A stretch of DNA of 31,891 nt, taken from contig OUQQ01000375.1 in assembly GCA_900404475.1 (NCBI GenBank), positions 1 through 31,891 on the forward strand. The letters run 5' to 3'. Shown here piece by piece: positions 1 to 9,948 of the stretch. The notes beneath the pieces were generated by a model. That model was not told the origin of the DNA. It worked only from the letters and a program-made list of their open reading frames with translations, and did not search any database. The position numbers were made by a program, and so were the translations under genes. Position 1 is the stretch's first letter, and each line of letters begins with the position of its first letter. The stretch is from Spongospora subterranea. Taxonomy: Eukaryota > Endomyxa > Phytomyxea > Plasmodiophorida > Plasmodiophoridae.

Positions 1-110
1 CGTAAGAGCTTTTGAGCTTGTTCTGAAGCCAACTTACGACTTCTTCTAACATTATGAGGACCTTCACAATGTAAACACAACGCCACAACAGTGTTATACT
101 TCTGCTCCTG

Positions 111-140
111 TGTGGCACCCACATGTGTGGCACCCACATG
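111..140. repeat. Two-copy 15-bp tandem repeat
   Basis: The 15-mer TGTGGCACCCACATG occurs twice head to tail at 111-125 and 126-140. Nothing else in the first 400 bases looks coding. Confidence 0.9.
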
Positions 141-406
141 TGAATATGTCGGGAATGAGTCTCCCTTACAACATCCTGGCGGAAATTATTGTTTCCTTGC
201 AGAATGATTCTGGCGACCTGATTGTGTCAACCCATTGAATCTGATAAACATCTCGATTGAAGATTTCAAGATTTGGTAGAATCTGGTCACATCACTTCTG
301 GCGGAAATCGCAGTTGTTAAGAGCTGACGCTGGAGATCTTGCCGCGAATGGATCGATATAAACCTCTTACCATTGCATTGATCTGTAGCTCAACAAGAGA
401 TGACTC

Positions 407-643
407 TTAATGGTATAGTTTCGTCCTCCCAGATTCACTGATGATTCTGCGAGACTGCATAATCAAATCCGAAGCGCATCGTTCATGATCAGGGTGTGAA
501 TGAAACAGAAGCGAGTCGAACATGCTTCGAACGTCGACATTGGCAACGGAATCTTGCTTGACACGATCATCCATGAACTTGTACAAGTCTTCGTCGTCGA
601 TTGTCAGAATATCCGACTCTGGGCGATTTAACTCAAGTACCAC
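407..643 (-). other. Unassigned open segment, possible exon fragment
   Basis: This is an open stretch of about 78 codons on the minus strand with a plausible protein-like composition (acidic N-terminal half, then a His/Asp/Arg-rich part) and no ATG at its 5' end. An acceptor-like TTTCATAG lies just before its first codons, so it could be an internal or last exon of a gene whose remainder is not visible here. I recognise no domain. It may equally be a chance ORF or part of an old retroelement, because the next kilobase holds a decayed copia pol. Confidence 0.2.
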
Positions 644-1129
644 TATGAAATATAAAACATCGTGGTCGATATCATGTCGTAACTTCTGAGCAGTGACAGC
701 TCTGGAATGTTAACGGATCTCTTATAGAGTTTAGATTCTCAATGGCGCCATTGGCATAGAACATGGTTAAAACTTGGTAGGTCTACGTCCTTGAGGGACA
801 GGGCCGATATGATGTCGAACTTGACGGGATTCATGGCACCATCGGTTGGCTAAAGATTATTTCGAACCGAATACCACGGAAGGTTGGTAATAGCGATATG
901 TGCCGGTTCTGCAGCCTAAACTGTGTTGGCGTCTCAGGAATTACGAGCCTGGACTCGGGTTGTCAACACACACACACACGATTAGATCGGTGGATAACAA
1001 GGTTTGATCCGTCTCTTTAGGCCAATTTTGGGCCATTTTTGGGCCATTTTCAACTCTCCGGTAGTACTATCTACATACGCAACTGCACAACTGATTGCAA
1101 TCAAATTCATGAACGATCGTTGAACCAAC

Positions 1130-1870
1130 GAATGATTCATCGGCAGAGAGCACGGTCAATCCAATTTCGCGGCGCCGAAATGGAATGAGAATCCATGAAG
1201 CGATTGCGCCGGTTAATGTCGCTGATCGAACGGTGTCTTGAGCAAGAACGGTCCCTCTGTACTGTAGTATTTTCCACAGTCCATAATGTAAAAAGCTCAC
1301 AGTTTTCCCGTTCTGATCTGCAAATCGACGGCCGCCATATCCAAAAATTTATGCAAAGCTTGAGTTCGACCGAAAACGAATATGTTCATGGTCTTCGTGA
1401 CACCTGCAAATATCGTCATCAATACATGCGTCCAGACCCATTGGGATTCGCGTCCTGGCAAATAACTTATTGAGACAGTTGACACCTTGACATCTCGCTC
1501 ACTGAACCTGTGCTGCACGAATCATTGATTCTTGATCAGAACGTCCCTTCAATATTATGCTCCTGAGCGAGCGCGGGTTCGTTGATCGCTTTCAAAAAAT
1601 GATGCCGTGCCGACAGGAACTCCAATTGTGTCATACGCCGAGATCGCTTCCACCGTTGCCCGTTTGGGTCCTGTCAACGACACTCTCACGACGGCGCAAC
1701 TCACGGCTACTCGAACTTGGGAATGACCGGGTAGCTCGCGATCGGTTTCGTTCAGCGGTATCCAGTTTACATCTTGCTCTCAAGCCAAGCGGTCCATATT
1801 GCGAGCAGTGCCCAAACTGCATCGACCAAGACGCGCGAAATCAACTGGATGCAGGGGCAACTCCTCGCTT
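1130..1870 (+). pseudogene. Decayed Ty1/copia-type pol remnant (reverse transcriptase to RNase H)
   Basis: No intact ORF is present, but segments in changing frames on the plus strand resemble consecutive copia pol blocks in the right order. Around 1225-1330 a segment resembles the start of the RT domain. Around 1557-1625 a segment containing DRFQKMMPCRQ resembles the block before the conserved TP motif. At 1655-1708, VARLGPVNDTLTTAQLTA resembles the block ending in a hydrophobic-x-R-L plus PTxAHW. From about 1777 a segment with LSSQAVHIASS, then REINWM, resembles the RNase H block LSSTEAEYIA...REIxWL. Several stops and frame changes separate them, so this is a dead fragment. No LTRs were found. 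The assignment rests on pattern recognition only. Confidence 0.4.
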
Positions 1871-2700
1871 TGATTCCACACGAACTTATCGAGACTGACC
1901 TATCTACGCTCTGCAGAGGGTTGCACAGTCGCGTTCTCATAGACCTTGGTCAAGGGCTGGTCTCGGGTTAATCTAATCCTGTCACAACGCAAGCCGTTGC
2001 TGCTATCGTTTAGTCAGCAACACAGAAAAAACAGGCGATTTCCTCAAGCTGATGATGATCTGGAGACATGATCGTTGTGCCTGGTAAGGCATCCACTGCC
2101 TTAAATCCATGTTTCTGGAAGTAAAATCAGGGTATTTATCCCAGATAACTCAGCAGATACTGCCATCAATTATGACGCTTTTGTATCTGAAATGTCAATT
2201 CTGATCATGTCGCTTTTACTTTTGACTCAAAAAGGTCATCTCGTCTTTAATTTCCCGTTGGGGTAAACCCATTTCGAGAAAAACGGGTATCTGGTGGTTG
2301 TTTGGGGGAGTTGATCTGTTGATCAGATCACGCTCTCAGCCCGGCACTCAGCTATTGCGGGCGCTCGAAGATATTAAGACTCGATTGCAAATCGCCAGAG
2401 TTCAAAGCGGACGCTTGACTGAATAGTTGGGTACGTTGAATACAGAAGAGCATCCCGTGTTGACATTCCCCTAGTACTGGGGTCCGATCCAAACCCCAGG
2501 AGCAACGCTGGCTTCACATCTGAACAGTGGACGCTGGGGATATGATTTCACATGCAGCAGCGCTTGCCAACAGACTGATAGCTGGGAAACTAGTGATAAC
2601 TGTTCAGGACCTTAAGAACGTGATCAGGGGATTCGCGGCGAATCTGCCAAGAAAAGGGCGAGTTTGGATGCCACTGATAATCCCGATATTTTGAAATTTT

Positions 2701-2846
2701 GGGGGTCAAAACGGGATTTTGGGGGGTCAAAACGAAATTTTGAGGGGTCAAAACGAAATTTTGGGGGGTCAAAACGAAATTTTCAATGCGGAGGCGTGTT
2801 TGGCAAACATTTTCAAAAGGGATTTAGGGGGTCAAAACGGGATTCC
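2701..2846. repeat. 21-bp minisatellite, four tandem copies plus one displaced copy
   Basis: The unit GGGGTCAAAACGAAATTTTGG (with small variants) is repeated at 2701-2783. A fifth copy with a GGGATT variant sits at 2827-2846. The surrounding 1980-2700 shows no gene that I can support. Confidence 0.9.
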
Positions 2847-2849
2847 CCA

Positions 2850-3526
2850 AATCCACCTCCGTTATGGAATTTGGCTGGATAATTGCTGGGACAATACGGG
2901 GCTACACAGTCCCCGTATCCCATATCGTCATCAGACTTTATGCCATCAGGTTCTCGACTCATCGTCCGACCCCTCGATCTCTCAGAAGATGTTAACGCCC
3001 TTGATCCGTCAGCGAACAGTTCGTTAGTTTCAAAAAGAGCGGAAGTGTCTGCGATCGACAGGCCCTCGCCTTAGGGTGAACTTGAATGAGATTGATGATT
3101 GAAGTTGAAGAGAAAAGGCTCAACGATTAATATACTGCTAAATAGGCGTCCCAGACCTCATCGCTAGCGGTGGGAAATTGTCTTGTTTCGTCCCAACCGA
3201 AGCCAGAGTTTTTTGGTTGACCCCAGGTTCCATTGTGGGTTAATCACATCGCAATGTAATCGATTGCCGCAAAGAGTTTCAAAAAAACTTAAATGTCGTG
3301 GTCCCTATGGGATGTTTATAGAATTGTCTATACTGTACATCTGGTAAGAGCTCTCAGTTCGGCAAGCAGAATGGTGCTGTCAATAAGTACAAAATCCATC
3401 GCCGCCTCCCGTCTAAATGTCGCAAACTGCACGCCATCAAAGCATTTCTGATGTACTCGGCAATAGGTTTCGGGAACTCGGCGATTCGGAAAGCCTCCCC
3501 CGACTAATCAACAAGTTTGTTGGTGT
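2850..3526. other. No supported gene
   Basis: There is a 63-codon open segment at 2883-3074 (+) without recognisable domains. I see no splice-consistent extension, RNA gene or repeat family here. Confidence 0.5.
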
Positions 3527-3724
3527 TTGACCAAGAGTATGAAAATATGTGATAGTTGTTGGTCTCTGGATGAACCTTTTTATATGGCAACTTTTCCAAA
3601 ACATTTCTCCAACAGAATTTCAAACTTGAACACTTTTTTTTTCTTCTTCACAGATTTTTTTTTGCCTCTAGCGTGTAATTCTCCAAACACAAACTACATG
3701 AAATGTGTTCATACTCTTGGTCAA
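3527..3724. mobile_element. MITE-like non-coding element with terminal inverted repeats
   Basis: The ends are inverted copies: TTGACCAAGAGTATGAA at 3527-3543 matches the reverse complement of 3708-3724 exactly for 17 bases. Weaker inverted similarity continues to about 40 bases. The 198-bp interior has long T runs and no ORF of note. That combination is typical of a miniature inverted-repeat transposable element. No clear target-site duplication was seen, so the superfamily is unknown. Confidence 0.6.
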
Positions 3725-4013
3725 GCACTCTACAATGAGTTGACGTTTCGATCAAACAAAGATGATCGGCAGTGACGTCACGATTGATTTCGCCTGCGAC
3801 TTTGTGCCAAAAGTCCAAACCGGATTGGTCGGTTCCGCATAAGGAGATATCTTCATGCATTTTGAGGTTCGCCCCCGGCACGACGACCACGTTTGGTATT
3901 CGTCCCACACCAAACATGAGGGACGCCGGTCAATATCCTCGGCAAGAGATCTGGGGCAACAATTATCGATAGGCCAAAGGCTGAGCCGCTGTGGTAGGAG
4001 TCACATTGTTTCA

Positions 4014-4122
4014 TGAAACGGAAATTTGGAGTTTGACGCCGTCAAAAACGCAAATTTGGAGTTTGACGCCGTCAAAAACGGAAATTTGGAGCTTAACGCC
4101 GTCAAAAACGGAAATTTGGAGA
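4014..4122. repeat. 30-bp minisatellite, about 3.4 copies
   Basis: Units begin at 4021, 4051, 4081 and 4111 with an exact 30-bp period (GAAATTTGGAGTTTGACGCC followed by GTCAAAAACG). The last copy is truncated. The core GTCAAAAACGGAAATTTGG is closely similar to the unit of the 2701 minisatellite. Confidence 0.9.
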
Positions 4123-4350
4123 TAAACAGTACCCTGTGCGGTGGTGATGCTGTTAAGTGGTGCTGTTTCATGTATCTATAGAGGACATAGGGAATGTCGA
4201 TCCCTATAGAGGTGCAGTTTGACACTACCACACATGATGATACTCATGTCAGGTTGAGTGGGGTGAGGGAAGTGGGGCGATGCACTGTCATTATCATTAA
4301 AGGCGTTATCATCATCATTTGCCTGATCGGAGCTGGCCAGCGCGCTCCCC

Positions 4351-7300
4351 ATGGCCAAACCCCATGCCGGCGACAGCGGGCTCGGGGCCATATCCTGCCT
4401 CATATTCACGCATGCCATTGGACTCTACATCTTCACGATGGGATTTCTTCTGACGCGAATCGAACTACCGCGATATAGCGAGTGTCGGTCTCCTCCAGCA
4501 GATATTACGTCGATGAAAAGTGCAGAGCGTTGGTCGCTGTCTAAGTGGCTACTCATACTACTGTTTTCTAGAATTTGGCTCCATCCATGATAGCTCAGGC
4601 TTATATCTGGAGCATTTAAAGAAATGGGAAGATAGCAATAGTCCAGAGCTTGACGGATCTACCCCAAATGGATCAGGGTGCTGGTCGCCAAGACGATTCA
4701 ACAAAGCTATTTTGGTGATTATTGATGCACTTCGGTTCGATTTCGTCCATGCAGATAACCTCGAACCTGAACATGCAACAAATGCGAACTATCGAAACCG
4801 CTTTAAATTGTTTCAAGAGCTTTCAGAGTCTGATCCAGCACATGCTCGGCTGTTTGTCTTTGAAGCCGGTGGGGATCTTTGTCATAGTGAAAATTCAATT
4901 GACTGAATATTTTGTTTAATTCAGATCCTCCCACAACGACAATGCAACGTTTAAAAGGAATCGTCACGGGTGGCATGCCCACCTTTATAGATTTTAGTAG
5001 TAATTTTGACAGTAGTGCTATTACAGAAGACAATTTTTTGCACCAATTCTTCTTAAACGGCATGCAACTTGTCATGATGGGAGACGATACATGGATCAAT
5101 TTGTTTCCCACAATTTTTCATCGCGCATACCCGTTTCCCTCTTTCAACGTGAAGGTATAGAAACAGTTTCTTCTTTGTCCCACCCATACTAATTGGTGAT
5201 ATAAGGACTTGCATACTGTTGATAACGGCGTGATAGAACATCTTCGACCAGAGGTTGACCAAGGACGCTTTGATCTCTTGATCGCGCACTTCCTTGGGAT
5301 CGATCACGTTGGCCACCGGTTTTATGCTAACCATCCTACCATGAAAGATAAGCTGCAGCAGCTGGATAATGTTCTTGCGGATCTTGTTGAATCTATTGAT
5401 AATGAAACTGTTAGTTATACGTGCACCTGAAAATATATATGGTTTTATGTGTAAAGGGATGGTAATCAGATATTGTTTGCCTTCGGTGATCATGGAATGA
5501 CATCTGAAGGAAACCACGGTGGTACGACCCCGCTAGAAACTAACTCGGCCCTATTTATGTTTTCCAAGAAACCGATTTTTGACGTTCAAGGATCCTCTCC
5601 GCCTCATCAACATCTCGTTATCAAACAGGTATTCACCGTTTGGTTCATGCTGAAACACCTTGTTGATATTCCCGGAAAGGTTGACATTGTTCCCACTCTT
5701 TCTTTGCTGTTGGGCGTTCCCATTCCATATAGCAGTTTGGGTATGGTGATTAGCGACTTGTTTTGGAGCGATGCAGACCTTCCTTGGAAGCATCGATGCG
5801 GAGTGTTGCGGATCAACGCTTGGCAAGTGCAGCGTTATTTGCATGACTACTCCGAACAGTCGAAAGTCTTCGAATCCGAACTTATGCAACATCTGACTGA
5901 GGAGTTTTTAAGCGTGGATAGCGATTATATTCTTTACATGGTACGAAGACAAAATTCAACCCTTGATGACGATAAGCATTTCATGGACCTAGCTGCCCGT
6001 TATCAATCTGTCCTTATCAAATCTGGACGAATCTGCAGAGAAAAGTGGACTACTTTCAACGTACTTCATATGTGGCTTGGCATGGGTCTCATGCTTTTTG
6101 GTATTTTGACGTCGGCTCTTTTTCTAAGGTAAGGTCATTATCAGGTTGAAAAATACTTGCTGATTGCTGATACAGTTTTGAGCCGATAATGTTCAACGAA
6201 TACTTGACCAAATGTGTCCTTGCGACCGGTATCGTCGGGTCTCCAATTATATCATATCTTGTCGACCTTCCGTTTTTTCTGTCTTTGCTCTTTACCATGG
6301 CGTTTGGTGCGTTATGCTATGTTTGCTATGTGTCTATATATCACGCTCGGCGGGAGCTGCAAATTCCACATCCAACGATTTGTCTGTCTATTGCGCTTGT
6401 GACGTCCTATATGATGGGCTCGTTTTCCAATAGCATCATCGTCGTTGATGCTCTGTCTGTCCGTTTTGTCTCGACGTCATGCGCTCTTCTTCTTGGTCTG
6501 TTCGACCTCCGTTTTATGAATATTCAAGGCACCAAGGGCATTGGTATTTGTTTCCTCATTGCAATTTGTTTACGATCATTAGGAGATGGAAAATCCTTTG
6601 GTCCAGGGTCCTTGTTAACTGAAGATTTTTTCTCAGCTTCTCAGCTGTTACAAACCTATCTCAGTCTATCCATAATGGGGATTTTCCTAATATGGAAAAC
6701 GTTATATCTTCCCTCACGAAGTGCACGTATTCTTTTACAGAGCTGGGCTTTATCCGTTTTTTTACTCATCTCCATCTACTGGTGGTATGATGCCTCTGTC
6801 AATCTGAATTCGCACACGTCCTGGCATTCTTTGCCTGTAGCTGTATACGTATTGTCTGCGTTGTTTGGCATTGCCGTATTGACGTTGAGTTCAAGGATCC
6901 CAAGATCACTCTGCATCATGTTTCTTATCTCGTTTGTCACATCGATCTTGCTTCTCTTACTTGGTCCCAGGTCTCCGTTCGTTTTTGTTCGGATTCTAGG
7001 GATTGTCTTCCTGTTAGACTTGCGCAGGAAGCATTTACCTTTTCACGCGCATACCGCCATTTCCGAAAGCATATTTGTTTGGTTAATCAGCCTGAGGCTG
7101 TTTTTCGCAACTGGCCATGCCAATACTTTTAGTTCTCTTCAGTTTTCGGCAGCTTTCGTTGGCTTTGAAGATTTTCACTACTACAGGTCGGCAGCGATGG
7201 TTGGGTTGAACACATTCGGTGGATATCTAATATGTGCCCTATGCCTGCTTCTCATTTCACCTGATCTCGACACCGCCACCTCTCCCCGTCTCCACAAGCT

Positions 7301-7573
7301 GGACTCACGGTATCAGGGCTACGCTTTTGAGCGTCCAGCATTGTGTATTACCTTCCTTCACGCGATCCGCTCTTGCCTCTCTACGATAAACATCTTGGTT
7401 AATAGAAGGCATTTGATGGTCTGGGATATTTTCGGTATGTGAACTGCTACTGTTAATATATATCAATCGAATTCACCTGTTGCACAGCCCCGAAGTTCGT
7501 CTTCGATGCGTCCACAGCGCTCATTGCAGATGCAATAATAGTGGCAATCATGGTTATCGCCAGGAAATTGTAA
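4351..7573 (+). CDS. PIGO: GPI ethanolamine phosphate transferase 3 (PIG-O), eight exons
   Basis: PIG-O is the ER enzyme that adds ethanolamine phosphate to the third mannose of the GPI anchor. Proposed exons are 4351-4528, 4572-4868, 4925-5154, 5206-5409, 5470-5628, 5680-6128, 6176-7434 and 7488-7573. They total 2862 nt, giving 953 aa with all phases matching. A membrane segment lies near residues 12-38. The alkaline-phosphatase-like catalytic domain shows DALRFDF (D about 111), DPPTTTMQR with the nucleophilic threonine (about 163), [16 protein letters not shown] and FGDHGM. A multi-pass hydrophobic half follows, with FFATGH and AAFVGF, and a C-terminal VWDIFAPKF block typical of PIG-O. The human protein is about 1090 aa. 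The first donor could also be at 4520. Intron 5629-5679 is 51 nt, in frame and free of stops, so its removal rests on the family alignment. Confidence 0.93.
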
Positions 7574-7831
7574 TATCGTGTTAAATCATTCATTAATACA
7601 GAATCCATCTACTCGAAATCGCCCTCGAATTCCGTCACATTCCTGCCCGGTTCTTGCGACGGCAACTGTGTGTTGCCCAAGATATTTATGTGTTGCCTGG
7701 CCTCCATCTGGCGATAGTCTGAGTGTGGCCAATCACACATCGACTCTGGTGGTGGGGAAAGAAGGAACAATCCTTCACAGATCGGAAGTTCGCCAATATA
7801 GCCTTGAGAGCAGCGACGTCATATTCCCTCA

Positions 7832-8537
7832 ATGGCACAAGGTACGTTGATCATCTTTTGCCCCATTCCTACTGAGTCAACTTGTGATCCTTATCAGGTT
7901 CCGTCATCATTGTAAGACCACAATCCCCCCATCTGCTTCGTCCTTCTTCACCTGAATAATCGCCGATAGCTATCGTCATTACCTTTACAGATCTGTATCT
8001 ATTTTAATCGCGCCTTCTCCGTGTTCTACCTCGTCATCAACGTGTTGCTTTTCATCTACAAACGTATTCTTGGCGATCTCGACCATAATTCATGGCGATA
8101 ATGACCTTTGATATCAGATGCGAAACTACCTTATCCATCGAACATATTCGCGATTGAGATCTTCGCCCTGCTCCTCCTGATCACCATCGAATATTGCCGA
8201 TTGGTTCTGGGTAAAAAAACTCTGGCCCAACACCGACAGCCATTGACGCGACAAAATAGTGTCGAAAGGGAATAAGATCCAGTCAGTGCCGCCAATGTTG
8301 GTCTCGATTGTCCTGACCGGGATCGCCTTCGTCGGCTATTACTATTTCCTGCATTGGCAAACCTACATGTAATCTCGCCCGAGGTTCCATCACGTTCGAG
8401 AAACTGATTGACGCTGTTTCGCCCGTAGACTGAATATCGATCAGTTCATGAACATTGGCTCGTTATCGTTCGCATTGTGTGAGATCGTATTGGCGATATT
8501 GGCGACAATCAGTTTCGCTCAACACAAATCCCTCTAA
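7832..8537 (+). CDS. TMEM216/TMEM17-family ciliary transition-zone membrane protein
   Basis: Family members are tetraspan proteins of the MKS module at the ciliary transition zone. Proposed exons are 7832-7841 (ATG plus 7 nt), 7898-7911 (14 nt), 7970-8063, 8118-8210, 8287-8368 and 8429-8537, giving 402 nt and 133 aa with all phases matching. The N-terminal SSLPLQICIYFNRAF matches the family's SSLxLQxxLYFN block. LFIYK then precedes LPYPSNIFAIEI, IEYCRLVLG, a third helix ending FLHWQTY, and a fourth helix ending FAQHKSL. The segment 8211-8286 is uncertain. It is a 76-nt intron in this model, but its translation (GKKTLAQHRQPL) also resembles the family loop, in which case a one-base frame error or another splice lies at about 8243-8275. 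It is close to human TMEM216 (145 aa) in length. I cannot separate TMEM216 from TMEM17 or TMEM80. Confidence 0.8.
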
Positions 8538-8539
8538 TA

Positions 8540-9940
8540 CATATCGATGTTTCATCCATCGGATCCCATGTGGAGTTGGACGACCCGAGTTCATCTGACG
8601 ATAATGTTCGGGTGTACTGCCTCATCTACTACCGAAGAACCTTGGCACTTGTGCAGACACCACTTGTGAAAACCTTGACGATATTGTTCCCCAGAAGGAA
8701 CCCCATCGTCAAAGGAGCTCAATTCTTCCCCTTGATCCTCACCCCCTTGCCGGCGCGTCATCATCTTTGTTGAAATCCCATTCTGTGAAACGCACAATAA
8801 GAAACACTGAAAACGTTCAGAGCTTGACGAACCTGAAACGTCCATCAAAATCGCATCGGGAGTTATCGCCATATCTTACCGGTTTGTTTGCCGATCTGAC
8901 CTGGACAGATATTTTTGGGACATAATCGGCCCACGACCAAACACGAAACCGGTGACATTTACAGTCATGACATGGTCGGCCAGAGCGTCGGCCAATCGCT
9001 GATGACACCAGACCATGCGTTGCCAAACCGAATCCATTGATCGGCTAGGGCTGTCGACAGAGGGGCGACGGCGCCCGAAATTGAGTTGGGCTGATATGAT
9101 CCCACCGGAGATAATTGTGGACACAATATCAGGATTGCTATGAGCAATTATCTGATTAGGTTTCGGACAGATTCCACACTGGCGTAGCGCGATTCTCTAG
9201 CGTTGACTAACGTAGAGATTTCGTTGGTTTATCGTGGAATAAAACCGATTTTAACAACATCGGTGCACCTCATTTGCCAATGGTTGACTAACCCATCCCG
9301 ACGCCGCGATACGATCGACCGCCGCGCTTCCAAGTCCGGTCTGGAGTGTTCGACGACCATAGCGAGTAAAGTGCACCGATTTCAAAATCGGCTTTGCCAC
9401 AGCGGTGACGGACGTAATGGGGTCGTAGTTATTTTGTTCAAAACAAACCGATTTTCGAAAGAAAACGGGGACGATAGTTCTGGCTCAGGCCTCAGCGTCC
9501 AGACCATAGGTGAACGGGGGCGGTGGAAAGGCGGTCGGGAACCGGGAACAGACGACCTGGGGAGGTGTGGCCGATTTACACTAAAACAAAGAACAGGATG
9601 GCGATATTCAGGGCGAATCGAGATGGGGTAGAGCCCAGGGTCATCGAATATCGGCGACCGACTATGGGAACCGATCACGATCGCGGCTGAGGCGACCGGT
9701 GATGGTCTGTACGATCAGGCCATTGAGCGATGATTCCCCATGATCATAAACCCCCAGGGGTCGATCGGTTGTCGCCGACCTTGATCATCTCTTCCCCACA
9801 ACCATTCTCTATCCAACCGGGTCTGTCCCCAACTCTCACAAAATCATAAAATGACGCAATGAACGGATTCGGAACCCGTTCCCAGAGCGAGATGAGTCTC
9901 AACAGGAATATATTAATGATGAACTGGACTATGAGAAATC
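8540..9940 (-). other. Probable 3' exons of the EGF-repeat gene, not resolved
   Basis: Several open, partly protein-like minus-strand segments lie here. One is a hydrophobic piece ending near 9838 with a strong GTGAGA donor after it. Another contains RFALNIAILFFVLV near 9590-9630 and could be a second membrane segment. An acidic piece lies at 8620-8760. Phases could not be joined into one model. The TMEM216-family gene ends at 8537 on the other strand, so the two genes would be convergent. Confidence 0.35.
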
Positions 9941-9948
9941 CATGATGG

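Noticed and set aside
2701..4122. CRISPR-like array
   Set aside because: The repeats are tandem minisatellites without unique spacers, in a eukaryotic genome.
7578..7850. 90-codon plus-strand ORF with a faint WD-repeat look, downstream of PIG-O
   Set aside because: It has no ATG in frame, and the TMEM216-family start exon (ATG 7832) in another frame explains its 3' end with matching splice phases.
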